From positions 144,103-208,102 of the forward strand of contig SNVD02004786.1 in the NCBI GenBank assembly GCA_013180625.2: a stretch of 64,000 nt of DNA, in the 5' to 3' direction. The DNA is from Boswellia sacra (taxonomy: Eukaryota; Streptophyta; Magnoliopsida; Sapindales; Burseraceae). A program made the position numbers and the translations under genes. Position 1 is the first letter of the stretch, and every line of letters starts with the position of its first letter. Shown piece after piece: positions 12,801 to 25,167 of this stretch. The notes beneath the pieces are model-generated. The model searched no databases. It was given only the letters and a program-made list of their open reading frames with translations, and was not told where the DNA came from.

Positions 12801-15800
12801 ACCACTTATCAAGTTTGCATTTTTTGAAGTTCCATAAATTTGTATGAAATCCTTCAGATGTTATATATTTAGTGAAATAAAGGTAAATTTTTTATAACTG
12901 TCTGTGGGACATTGTGGACATGAGCATCCTGTCCTTAAGTGTTCAACATGCCAAATTTTCATTGGGGGAGTTTCCTACAAACAATTAAGAAATCTTAAGT
13001 TGATGTTAACTGTATGATGCAAGTTTATTGAGAAAAAATTTTCTTGCAGGAAAAAGTAGAATTGCTAGAGTTTTCGCTAGGTTCAACCCCTCCCAGCTTA
13101 GGTCTTCATGGAACTCGCTGGTCATCATCAGGTGAACAGGTTGGGTTTCTAGCTTCATTTATAATATTTACAGGATTATATGAAAATAAGTTGTGTTTCT
13201 CTGTATTTATTAGTGCAGTTTGCTATTGTGGCTTTTATTTTATTTATAGTATAGTTTACTTTTATTTTACTTTTTTTTGGCTTGGTTGTTTACTTTCTGA
13301 CCTTCAAGCTGAAAATTTTACTGAGATATTGGGGCATCACTTGTTCGTGTTGACAGCGAGTTATGCGCTTGGGTTTTGACTGGGATACCAATGAGATAAG
13401 CATCTTGTTGCTAGCTAAGTTGGCCAAAATTGGAACTGCCAGAATTGTTATAAACAGCTTCCACATTAAGGGTGATGTATGTCGAGCCAACTTTCTTCTG
13501 CAGTTTATTTTAGTTTTTATTTAATTATCTATCTTTTTTGCCCTCTTTAAAAGGGTTTATTTAATCATAGTTAGTGAAATTGTATTTCAATTTACTATAT
13601 TGTTTTTGATCGTTGGATTAGACGTCATGGAATAACAATTATTGTTTCCTCTTTTCTATTTTACTTGACTGTTTCCATGCAAACAGTGCTTTTAAGTTTA
13701 GGCTCTATAGATTTTTTTTTTTTTAAATAATTTCAACATGGTGGAAATGACTAGAGTGGACTTTAGAATCTGAATTTTTACTCTATGTGAACTTTTAATT
13801 TACTAATAACAGATTTTCTTTCATTTGATTTGGAGTGTTCATGGTTCTATATTACATGAAGGATACCCATTAAAAACATTGAATGACCATCTCTTTACTC
13901 CATCTTATCATGATCTCCATTGTTATCTTAGTCATGTTGGGGCTCTGTGCATTCAAGAAATTTCATAAATTGTTTTCTGAAGTTGATGCATCTTTTAAAG
14001 TTTTAATAATTTGAATGTGTGCAAACTAATTCCCTAATATGCATTTCACAGCTTCTATTCATGCCAATTCTGGAAGGTAAAGCACTTTTGTACTCATTTG
14101 TATCTCTTCCCGAAGTGAGAATAGGTGTTGCATTTGGAAGTGGTGGAAGCCAATCTCAACCTGCCACGGAGCTGCCAGGTGTTCCATCTTGGCTGGTGAT
14201 TTTCCTAACTAGTTTTATTTTTTCTGCAGATATACGAAAATTTGAGATTGTGTTTTCCTATAAGCATTTTGATCTAGCTCACCTCCATGATTGCCACTTT
14301 AGAAAGTTAATCAGGTTGTATGTTTATATTTTCTGAAATATTGGTGCCAATTGGCTGCCTGTTAATACACAGGAAACTAGTTTTAGAATATGCTTCTGGA
14401 AAAGTTCCTATTTCAATAACATTTGGAACTCACAAAATGAATGCTTGGGTGTAAAGTGACTTTATAGATTTTCGTTGTAAAAGGAAAATTTTTTTCTAAT
14501 GCTTCATGGTGTTTATAGATCCCAAGCTTGTTAACATAATGTTCTTTGCCTCGTAAAAGAATATTTCTGATAGGTTTAATTTCCCAAATTTATATTTCAT
14601 TAGAATTAACTGAACTTCAAAATACAATATTGCAGAATTAATTGAAATGACATTTCTTTGTATTTGTGTTTGGAAGGGAGAGAGCTTTATGATAAGCATT
14701 TCTCTTATAGCTCCCCTTCAACTCACTGAAATTATACTAGCAATTCTGCTAATCCTAGTTGTATTACTTAAATAAATTGATCCCTGTTTTCTTTTTCTGT
14801 GGAACTCTTTATTTACTGGCTCTAGTAATTTTAAGCATATTACGAACTTTCTACTTGCCTACTTGATTGATCAATAAAAGCTATTGGTTAAAAAGGTATT
14901 TTTCAGTTTCGATTTTCAAACTGAAGGACAAGGGATCGTTGTATCAATGCATTTTTTCCTCATGAGAATTCAGAAAATCTTATCTTCTCCACAGTCTAAC
15001 ACTTATTATCTTCGGATAAGCTAATGTGTTAGGCAACTAAATGATTGTCCCGTGCCAAAATCTCATTTGAATCTCTTACACGCAATTTTTCCACGAGTCC
15101 CAAGGCTTATGTGAGCTAGCAGTTTAAATTTTATCTATGATAAAGGCTTGGTCTTCCATATAATGGTGGGTTACACCTTTGAAGTAATTTTTGTTCTTGT
15201 TTTCTGACATATTTAGTGGAATCCATGCATCACACGTGGATTTGCAGTAGCAACATATTAAGCTATAAGTCTTAGTAAGTGCTTCCTGTAACTCTTTTTC
15301 CTCACACAGGTTAAACTTCTCAATGACACCTTAGTTAAGACCATGGTCGAACCTCGCCGTCGGTGTCTTGCTTTGCCTGCAGTGGATTTAAGGAAAAAGG
15401 CTGTTGGTGGTATCATTTATGTGAATGTCATTTCTGCAAGTGGACTCTCTAGAAGTAGTTTAAGAGGAAGCCTTTCAAGAAGGGAACAAACATATTATAT
15501 GGACTCTAGTTTAGAAGAGCATGATGACAAAGATTTGCGAACATTTGTGGAGATTGAACTTGAAGAGTTAACCAGGAGAACAGATGTCAAACAAGGCTCA
15601 GATCCTAGATGGGGTTCAACATTTAATATGGTTTTACATGAAGAAACGGGAATTATACGATTCCATCTTTATGAGTTTACTCCCAGCTGTGTCAAGTATG
15701 ATTACCTAGCAAGTTGCGAAATCAAGGTACGGTATTGATGTGTTAATGTCATCTCAATTATAGATAAATATTTTGTGGCAATTTATGTCTCACTTTCGGT

Positions 15801-17831
15801 GGTTACTTGGAGTTGTTTAAAATGCACCATAGCATGTTTTACGTGAGGCAAATGAGGTCATAAACTAACTTCAGCATATTATATGCGTAGTAGATGTTTT
15901 CTTGATGATGTTAAATTTTTTGTTGAAGATGAATTATTAACATGTTTTTCTGAAGGGATAGGATAGTTAATTAGATCTCTTGTAATAGAGGAAGCAATTG
16001 AAGGATCAAATCCTCTGCATGTAAACCTTGGAGGGGGAATCTATTCAAGTTGTGTTTGTGCATCGGAAAAGTTGGGATTAGCTGCATGTTAAGTGTTAAA
16101 GACAATTTAATAAGAAATAAATAAATTACTTAATTAATTCAAAAAATGGAGGGCGAAAGAGAAGGTGGCATGCATTTTGGTGAAGTATTAGTTTGCTTTA
16201 AGCTGTAGATATTAATTAAGCTTGTTTTAGTTCTCATTTTCATGGAACCAACTTTAAGAAATATAATACATCAAAGATTGATAATCGTTAACAAGACCAT
16301 GTTATAAGCTAATAATTCACAAACTTTTGTTTATTAAGACAACTTTTCTTGCTCTTGAAATAATTCTTTTCGTTGTATTTATTTTGTATTATATGCTTGT
16401 ATCAACTGTCTTTTTACTTTTTTTGGCGCTTCAGTTGAGGTATGCTGCAGATGATTCCACGATATTTTGGGCAATAGGACCTGAATGCAGCGTAATTGCC
16501 AAGCATGCTGAATTTTGTGGAAATGAAGTTGAAATGACTGTTCCTTTCGAGGGGTTTAGTTTAGGAGAGGTAAGATTCTCAAGAGTTTCATTCCAAGTGG
16601 TAATTTGCATTATAAAAATTCCTCCTTCTGGTCATCTTGGTGAGTTAGATCATGAATTAGCATTATGCTGTGTTTTGCAGATGAATCACTAGTGAATATA
16701 ATACTCTTTTGTCATTGTTAGATTGGAAGCAGTTTAATCAAATTGCTTTTTATCATTATTTGACAGGGTATATTGGAGACAATGTGAAATACTTCTGTTT
16801 GCTTCTACAACAATTATTTTCATTTGTCCAACTTGACTTTCTTGGAATGTTGAATATTGAATTAAATTCAAGTCCCAGTGGACTTTTGGAATGGATAACT
16901 TACTCATCCAGCCTGCATTAAAAATGCCCCAAGTATACTGAAAATTGTCTGTTAAATGTATTCTGCAGTTGACAGTGAGGCTCGTGTTGAAAGAGTGGCA
17001 ATTTTCTGATGGTTCACATAGCTTGAACAACTTTCACCTTAGCCCTCAACAATCTCTTTATGGTTCATCAAATTTTCTTTCAAGAACTGGAAGGAAAGTT
17101 TATGTAACTGTTGTGGAGGGAAAAGATCTTATACTAAAAGACAAATATGGAAAATGTGATCCATATGTTAAATTGCAATATGGGAAGGTAGGGTTCACTT
17201 TCCATCAAAATGTTGCATGATGATAAGGTTACCAATCTACATACATTATTGTGAATTTGTGGTCGCTTATGTGTAACTTCACTAAGACGAGAATTTTTCT
17301 TTCAGACTCTACAGAGAACAAGGGCTGCTCATGCCTTAAATCCTAACTGGAATCAGAAGTTTGAATTTGATGAGATAGGAGGTGGTGAATACCTTAAGAT
17401 TAAATGCTTCAATGAAGAAATGTTTGGAGATGACAACATTGGTAGTGCACGGGTGAGTTTGGAAGGACTCCTGGAAGGTTCAGTAAGAGATATATGGATT
17501 CCCCTTGAAAAAGTCAATTCAGGAGAACTGAGGCTCCAAATAGAAGCAGTGAGAGTTGATGACTTCGAAGGATCAAGGGTATGTTTTGATTCGTTTTTCC
17601 ATGCTTAAAATATATATAAATACATTGGTCTGAGTTTCCTTAGTTATGTGATCCTGAGTGTTTACTTCGGTTTTTAGCTAGGCATGTTAGTTTTCAAGCT
17701 GACCTTATACAGAAGCAGAAGCTCAGGCTTATTTTGAGCCAGATGGTCGTATGTACTTAGGAGTTCAAAAGGGCCAATCTCCCGAATGTGTGTGTTGCAA
17801 GCAACTTTTAGTTCAAGAATGATGGTTCTAA

Positions 17832-17862
<31 letters not shown>

Positions 17863-19532
17863 TTTTCCTTGAATTTTTTCAGGGTTCAAATGCGGGCACG
17901 AGCAATGGCTGGATTGAACTTGTTATTGTTGAAGCGAGAGACCTCATAGCTGCAGATCTCAGGGGGACAAGTGATCCATATGTGAGAGTGCAGTATGGAA
18001 ACTTGAAGAAAAGAACTAAGGTCTGAAACGCCTCAATTTCTGGTTACAAAGATGATGTTCCAGCTAAAATTTTGAGATTTTTAGACTTCAAATTTTCAGC
18101 AATTACTTAGCCATATGCTGCTGCCACTTTGAAAAGAGGATGTGAAAATCATGAGGTTTTTATTCTTTTTTTTTTTTTTTTTTTTTAAAGAAAAGGAAGA
18201 AGGAGAATTCCTTATCTAGTGAGTTATTAATATGTACTCTTATCCTATACTCCTGTGAGCAACTTGTAACCAGCACTTTTTTCTTCTTACTCCTATTCGA
18301 TTTATACACTAGTGAATCATGTTAGAGATGTGAGAGCACTACTGCCTTTTGTTGATGATAGCGGAGTGTAATTTTCAAAATTCCTGAACATTGTTCTGTT
18401 GAAGACCTGTTGAACATTGTGTTCTCCTTTCTCTCCATCCTTTTTTTTTTTTCCTTTTGGGTGGGGTGGGGATGGGAATGTATATATTATGATGGTAGTT
18501 AATACCTATCATGTTCACATTTCCTAATAAATGCCTAATTCAGTCATTAACTGGTAGCATGTTGTGGCTTTTCAGGTTATATATAAAACTCTAAATCCTC
18601 AATGGAATCAGACATTAGAGTTCTCCGATGACGGCAGTCCCCTGGTGCTCCATGTGAAAGACCACAACGCTTTACTACCAACATCAAGTATAGGTGATTG
18701 TGTTGTAGAATATCAGAGGTTGCCTCCAAATGAGATGTCTGACAAGTGGATACCCCTCCAAGGAGTGAAAAGAGGAGAGATCCACATTCAAATAACAAGA
18801 AAAATTCCAGAACTAAATAAGAGATCCAGTTTGGATTCTGAGTCATCTATAGCTAAATCACACCAAGTTTCTAGCCAGGTGAGACTGGTATCTGTGGCTT
18901 TTCTTTTTCTTTTTTTTTTTTTTCTTTTTTTTTTGTCTGCAATATTTTGTTAGTGTGGCACTGCTTTGTTTCATTTGTATATTCGAGTTTCTTTCTAGTA
19001 AACATTATGATGGAGTGTCAGATCAAATACATTATGCATATTATTTTTACAAAGAGAGACAGCTTAAGATAGACATAAATGCACTATAAGCTCACTGCAT
19101 GTTTCACCCTGTTAAAATCCTTTTCTGAGCTTCTATATCATGAGCGTTCTATAGATGTCATCGAGCACAATAGACGTGAACTCAAAGCCACTCCTCTCTC
19201 TTTCTAAGCTGATTTTAATATCTGAAATGTATCCTGAATTATCTCAATCCACACTCTCTGAACTCACAAGTAACTGAGCCTAACATTAGTTGTTTTGCAT
19301 GAGTTTTTCTCAGATGAAGCAAATGCTAACCAAGTTTCAGTCACTGATTGATGATGGCAATCTTGAAGGACTTTCAACTGCTTTAAGTGAGCTAGAAACT
19401 CTTGAAGATACACAAGAAGAGTACGTGGCAGAACTTGAGACTGAACAAATGCTTCTACTTAGCAAGATAAAGGAGCTTGGTCAAGAAATTTTTAATTCAT
19501 CACCTTCTCTTAGCAGATCTTCTGGAAGTTGA
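9805..19532 (+). CDS. SYTF: SMP and triple-C2 domain membrane-tether protein (SYTF/NTMC2T3 type)
   Basis: An 820-residue protein pieced together from 14 exons, all phase 0: 9805-9993, 11420-11494, 11602-11709, 12520-12552, 13050-13139, 13357-13476, 14052-14195, 15310-15726, 16435-16569, 16969-17187, 17306-17578, 17883-18020, 18576-18878, 19314-19532. Visible order: basic N-terminus (MGRRKK), hydrophobic hairpin or membrane segment ~27-63, SMP lipid-binding domain ~92-275 (EHCEWLNKLL...), C2 domains ~287-400, ~478-580 (DKYGKCDPYVKLQYG) and ~610-715 (DLRGTSDPYVRVQYG), then an acidic coiled coil ~749-800. Family members anchor in the ER and are thought to bridge it to another membrane and move lipids; the C2 Asp residues suggest Ca2+/phospholipid binding, best kept in the last two. 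The length is close to that of the Arabidopsis homologue as I remember it. The start is the first ATG before the conserved basic/hydrophobic N-terminus. The first intron uses a GC donor. The subtype assignment is from memory of the family. Confidence 0.9.
9994..11419 (+). other. GC-AG intron 1 of the SMP/C2 gene
   Basis: The exon reads ...GCCACTATGCAG, then the intron begins GCTAGT; the acceptor is TGCCTACAG before TATGGGAGT. Only this GC donor joins ...VWATMQ to YGSYQRRLL in frame, which is the expected family sequence. The nearby GT (four bases further on) would shift the frame. Confidence 0.8.
12656..12702 (+). repeat. Two-copy 23-bp tandem duplication
   Basis: ATTCTAATAAATGCAATCAT is present twice head to tail in intron 4 of the SMP/C2 gene. 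Confidence 0.85.
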
Positions 19533-20220
19533 GCCCTACTCTTCCTAAGTTTCAACCTTTTTTTTTATCAATTTATAAATATATAGTTTTGCTTAGAGGA
19601 AAATTGATACAAATATAGTTTTGTTTACAGGAAGATTATGTTGTGTAGATGGTATTAATTTAGATGGTTACCAGCTACTAATATGTCCTTGCAGTTTTAA
19701 GTCTGCAGAGTTATGTAATTGTTTATGGATGCTTGATCAATCTTTTCTTAATAGTGAATGAAAACATTGGCAGTTGATTCTTCCTTCTTTTTGTAGAAAC
19801 TCTAGGTTGACTAAATCCAAATATTCCCTTTCAACCATCTATTATGGGATTCAACAATGACCTCTTTTTTATTCTATTAGTGGATTGAGGGGAGCTAGAT
19901 GTAGAGTTGATGTCGGGCTTCGATACCAGTTAAGTTATAGGCTTCCCAGGTATCTAACCCAAATAGTTAACTTGCCAAGTCTAGCGACCGACTTCTTTAA
20001 ACTGTAGTGCCCCTTTAACCATTTTATGTAGTTCTCGAGATTTATTTTTGACTTTCTTTTGTTTTTGCCTACTAGAATTACATTTTGTTATTGATGGTTG
20101 TACTAATATTCAAGATTAATCTCCAAATTGTGAATGAGTAGACTGTCTGCGATAGTAAACGTTAGACCGGTTAATGCAACGTTTTGTGCCTTGAAGCATC
20201 GGTAAAGACTCGAGTGTAGT
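19533..20220 (+). other. 3' untranslated region and downstream spacer
   Basis: About 230 bases after the stop look like a 3' UTR (AATAAT/TGAATGAAAAC near 19750). Beyond that no gene is seen. 'TTCGATACCAGTTAAGTTATAGGC' at 19918-19941 is a repeat-like word, not a tRNA gene. Confidence 0.4.
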
Positions 20221-20950
20221 TTGATGGATTCATTACAACCTTTAAGCAAGGCCACTGATGCATGTAATGGAATAATTTATGTTAGTCTTGCTTTTAGTCA
20301 ATATAGGAATAATGGGACGTGGGGCTGTATCCAAAAATATGGAAGAAAAATTTTTAAAGCATTGGGAAGGTACGCCACTTCTGTTTCCTCTAGCTGCAAT
20401 AATGGATTCTAGGATAAAAATTGATGGTGTAAAAAATTTGTTAAAGGCCATTATGTACCCATCTACAAACCCCTTTGTCACTTACCATAGAAACAATTAA
20501 GTAATCACTCAAAACGATTGCATTTAAAATATGAAAGACAATTAGGTAGTTGCTTAACTAGTATCATACCATCAACTTATTGAAAGTAATTATCTTTTAT
20601 GGAAAACTATCAACCAAAAAGAGCATCCAACTACTTCTTCTACATTTATAGAAATTAATAATTACTGTAATATTGGTCATGCCACAAAAATTAAGGTTCA
20701 AGGGTTAGATAGTTCGTTTGATATTCTGTCGTGGTGGAGAGGAAAAGATCAAATTTTTTCAGTCTTATCCCCCATGACACGTGATCTACGAATGCCTCTT
20801 ACATCTACTGTAGCTTCAGAATCTGCTTTCAATTTAGGTAGACATATATTGGCGGAGAGAAGATCAAGGCGAACTCTAAATATTATTGAGAACATTATTT
20901 GCATTAAGGATTTTTTATCCACACATTTGGATATATTCGTTAACATGTAA
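20221..20950 (+). pseudogene. hAT transposase remnant (RICESLEEPER-like)
   Basis: Two pieces of a hAT transposase survive in different frames. The upstream piece (20221-20500) reads LSKATDACNGIIYVSL and, after a frame change, GRGAVSKNMEEKFLKHWEG and PLAAIMDSRIKIDGVKNLL. The downstream piece (20722-20940) is the C-terminal dimerisation region: FDILSWWRGKDQIFSVLS, MTRDLRMPLTSTVASESAF, HILAERRSRRTLNIIENII. TVASESAF and the following R-rich stretch are the hallmark of plant hAT C-termini. The region between has stops, and no BED zinc finger or terminal repeats are seen, so this is a relic. Confidence 0.82.
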
Positions 20951-22623
20951 TCGATGATTTTTCAAGAGACTTTAACAATTTGGATATAAATGATCAAGAT
21001 ATAAATTAATTGTAATTTTAGATTTTTATTTTTATTTTGACAATGAATTTTGTAATTAGAATGGATAAATACAAATCATAGATAGTTGGCTAGGTGCCAA
21101 CATAGTTGGCGTGTGATGTACTTATCTCTAATTTTATATTACACTTGCATTAATGAAAAATCTTTATTAATAATGCAACAATATTTTTTTATATGATTGA
21201 CAATGTTGTCTCTTAAATTATTGTTAATTTTTTTTGAAACTACTATTAATAATAAAATAAATTTTTTTGTTACATAATTATTGTCAATTATTATCTCTTA
21301 AATTATTTTTAATTGTAATTTAAAATTTTTTAATAATATAAAGTTTTTAAAATTATTATTAGGTGCTATCTTTTAAATTATCGTCAATTTATTTAAATTT
21401 ATATTAATAATAAATAAAGTTTCAAGATTATGTAAAAATAAAAAAATTGAAAAAAATATAAACGAAACGAAAATTACATAAGAATTATTGAAATTATTTA
21501 TATAAAAAAAAAAAAAAGGTGACATGTGGTTGCTCGGCTTGGCCTGACAAAGCCTGCAGCCCGATCTGGCCTAACCTGCAGTTGGGCTAGGTCCAGGAAA
21601 ACCTTTGAGTGCTGATATTCAAGACCCCAGAGTCTCTCTTTAAACTTTATTTTAATTAAAAGTAATATAAAAGAATTTTTAAGATATAAATAACTAAAAG
21701 AAACATTATCAATTTAAGTATACCCAAGTAAAATATTCTAATTTCAAATACTTTTTCCCCGTCAACCATAAGCCATTGTTGTCTTCAAATACCTAAATTC
21801 AAATATTTGAAGTTGATGTTTTAGTTTTATAGAGTGATTTTGATACGGGGGAGAATGAGTTCAAGCATTTGCATTACGACCTTGAAGAAAAAGTAAGTTG
21901 TCATTTAAATTTTATCATACTTTTTTTTCTCCTTTTGAAACAACAAAAAGTCACTAAGAATTGAACATTTTCAATCTGTTCAATCACTAAGATCTGAGCA
22001 TTTGCATTTTGTTTAATTCAACAAAACCTACTAGTAGATCTTATGCATATTTAAATCATACCATGATTCCACACATTTTTATCATATTAAGTTCAATGAA
22101 ACCAAACAAGTAAGTCTTGCATAAATTTGAAAAAATAATTATTGTTTATTCCGTAGTAAAGGGCTAAATGTGTTTAGCATGTTAATTTACTTTGAATTAT
22201 TCTCGTTCACAACTCAATAGAGAATTATGCTTCTACCCTTTATAGACAAAAAATTTATGCCCTTTCCTCGGTGTATTATTTAGTGTAAAAGGATGGTTTG
22301 TATATTAGAAGAAAACAAAGCTTAATTTGAAACCCATACCAATCTCTTGGCTATTTCATTAGCCACCTCTTCTCTCTTGTACAATGTAAAATTAAAAGAA
22401 TAAAGCTTCAAAACAATACTCCATGAAAACTTTAGAAAAAAAAAATCAAACTTTAATATATGCTTACCTTAAAAAAGAGTAAAATTTTAGTTAAATAACA
22501 AAACAGTGAATCTAAGCTTAGTAAAAGAAAAGTCGATGGTATGTATTTTGAGAATAAAGACGACAATAAATAATGATTTGTTTTAGAAAGGTTAAATTTT
22601 AGGTGTATAAAGAGGGTAATGTT
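20951..22623. other. Intergenic, no gene seen
   Basis: AT-rich. A GC-richer stretch at 21515-21600 (GGCTTGGCCTGACAAAGCCTG...) resembles another at 31985-32035 and may be a shared repeat piece or transposon edge. No exon-like reading. Confidence 0.35.
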
Positions 22624-22628
22624 GGTAT

Positions 22629-23531
22629 TGAAAGTTCTGGAGGTATGCAATTATAAGAAATATATCAGTAAACTGTAAAGTAAATCGACACAGGAGGATT
22701 TTACGTGGTTCAGTTATAAAAACCTACGTCCACGGACAGCTATAGAGCTGCAATTCACTAAGTTCTTGTTTGTACAATCTTTAGGACCTTTTACAGTGTT
22801 GACTCACTCTCACACACTGACCTAATCTTTGACAAAAAAATCCCGCCAAGATCTTAAACTCTAGTGACACTGTACACTCTCTGTCGCAGATAACTTAACA
22901 ACACATTGTTAAACTACACATAAGAATGATGTCTGACACTGAATTACATAAACACCTAACCGGCAAGTTATCCTAAGTGTTTACTAACTCACGCAGACTC
23001 AATCAACAACTCATGTACGATTTATACCACTCATACATGAATCAAAAGACTCAAAGAATCAAATCAAAGAAGACATTCCTTTTGCGTTGAAGCTCTCTTC
23101 TATGAATTCATGGAATGCCGAACTCAAGACTCTCTCACAACCAAAACAGCCAACATGTTAATCTCTCAATCACATAATCAGCCGTCTGAATAGCTTTGTA
23201 TATATATAGTGAGAGGTCTGACCGAAATCTCCTAGAAATCCTGTAAAAATTCTAATCAAAATCATATTAGGATTAGGAGAAATAAAATAGGAAGTGTTAT
23301 AAACAAACTCCAAAAGAAATTGAGACAAATAAATATTCTTCTATTCTAATTAGGATACAAGATATTATATCATAAACTAATGAGATATTTATTACAAATC
23401 AAATACTTCCTAAAGTATAATTCTAGAAACATTAAAATAGGAATAAAAATAATATTATTGTTTTATCACAAGTTGATCAAAACTCATCATGTGCATGGCA
23501 CATGCATATGTAGTAGACTTTGACACCAACA
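22629..23531 (-). repeat. 3' LTR of copia element A
   Basis: 903 bp. In element orientation it starts TGTTGGTGTC and ends AGAACTTTCA. It shares with the other two copies the blocks TTTTACGTGGTTC and CCTACGTCCACGG, and a TATA box (minus strand CTATATATATACAAAG, at about 23194-23210). Confidence 0.93.
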
Positions 23532-23545
23532 ATCTCCCTCTTTTT
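23532..23545 (-). other. Polypurine tract of copia element A
   Basis: The minus strand reads AAAAAGAGGGAGAT immediately before the 3' LTR, the expected plus-strand primer for reverse transcription. Confidence 0.85.
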
Positions 23546-25150
23546 GGCAACTTGTGATGAAAACACCAAAATGTTTCTGATCAGAGAACATCACACATGA
23601 TAAGTCAATCATAACAATAAGCTATCATGAAATAGCAAACAGAAATTATCATGTGCAAAGAATTAACCAGTGAGCTGTTACAAAACTCATAACAGAACAT
23701 TGTCAGAATAAGAATATCCTGCAATCAAAATGACTTTGTCAAACTGATCAAGCAACACACATTAATCAATTCATGATTAGAGCAATTATATCAATCAATG
23801 CAATCAGATCATGATCAGAGCAAAAACATTCATCAACGCAAGATATCTTGAATGCACACATAAAGCAAACATAAGAAGTTCTTCTTACTCCCCCTACTAC
23901 TTACTTACATCCCTTGAGAAATAAGTAACAAAAATATAAACAAAACAAAAGAAGTAACCACGGTAATATCAGACATAACAAAAAGATCAGAAAATCAGAA
24001 AACTCCTTGATCTCCCCCTTGATTTCAACACAAGTGCCAAAAGCACTTAACGAAGTCTTGGAGACTTGCGAACTAGAGAAGAAGGGGAACTGCTAGTGCG
24101 CTTCCTAAGTTTTCCCTATTATGGTTAGAGTTGGCTGCGCAGAAGCTGCAGGAGCAGTGTGTTCTTCAGCTGTGTCAGAAGAAGGGGCAGTGACTTCAGC
24201 TACAATTCTTCGAATCTCTTTGTCACGTCTCTCTGCATTGGTTTCGACCTTTCCATCTGCAACTGCCTTTGTGAAGTGTACGTCTTGAACTTTTGCTTGA
24301 TGTCGGCTGTGAGAAACTTATTGGTTTGCCGAAAAAATTTCCAGAACAGGAAGAGAGAAGCAAGATGCGAGACAGGGAAGAAACTGTTGTGGGAGTATGG
24401 AATGAACAGGAGAAGCCCAAAACCAATTCGTAATATACTAGGCCAAATTTAAAAACAATTTTGTTTTTAACAAAAATTAGTGTCAAATCTATTTCCAAAA
24501 CTGTTTCATAACTGATATTTATGGACATAAATTCAAATTTGATTCCAATTTGAATAAATAATTCTAATAGAATTAGAATTCCCGCCACTGAAACTTCTCC
24601 CCCTCAATTCAATAATGTTGACACGGCATTTTTGACACATGGACACACAAGAAAATCAAATTTTGGATAAGCACAAAGAGCACTGTATGTTATGAAAAAC
24701 GTAACAGTACACAGTTAAAAATAACATAACAGCAATATCTGAACATCATATGAGTCATTCTAAGAAAGCATATTCAAAAGCTGTTTTATTTTTCTTTTTA
24801 ATTTATCACTTAATTCAATTGAGTGATCAACTTGAGCATGCTTCTTACACACACAAAAGTTAGTCTCAATGTGAATTTGCTAAATAATACAGTAGCTTTC
24901 ACACATGTATAGAGGTAGCCCTTTTCTATTTGAGTGGGTGACCTCACCATATTTCCTAGATACAATAAAGTTATTCTCAATGGATGTCTTTCACACATCA
25001 TATACTGGTAACCCTTTCTGTATTTTTTATTTTTAAACCAGTATTTAATTATTCACACAATTTTTTATATCACAGCTCACACGTGCTTAATTAGAAGAAA
25101 ACTTATGATATTGCAGATACAATTAACATAACAGTAAGCAGTGTTCATTC
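23546..25150 (-). pseudogene. Post-pol region of copia element A
   Basis: About 1.6 kb between the RNase H end and the polypurine tract. Most is non-coding and AT-rich. At 24050-24250 the minus strand is partly open and reads RRIVAEVTAPSSDTAEEHT..APAASAQPTLT before stops, a low-complexity Ser/Ala/Thr-rich remnant. SIRE-type elements carry an extra ('env-like') frame in this position; that identity is an inference from position only. The stretch 24820-25010 is similar to 50540-50735 in element B, which shows shared ancestry of the two elements. Confidence 0.6.
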
Positions 25151-25167
25151 ATGTAACTGACAGATGC

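Noticed and set aside
19900..20040. tRNA gene suspected from TTCGATACC-type word
   Set aside because: No cloverleaf could be formed and no second promoter box is present at the right distance.
24159..24588. Possible host genes of ~97-121 codons in both strands between RNase H and the 3' LTR of element A
   Set aside because: They lie inside the retroelement, overlap each other antisense and show no family motif; treated as post-pol remnant.
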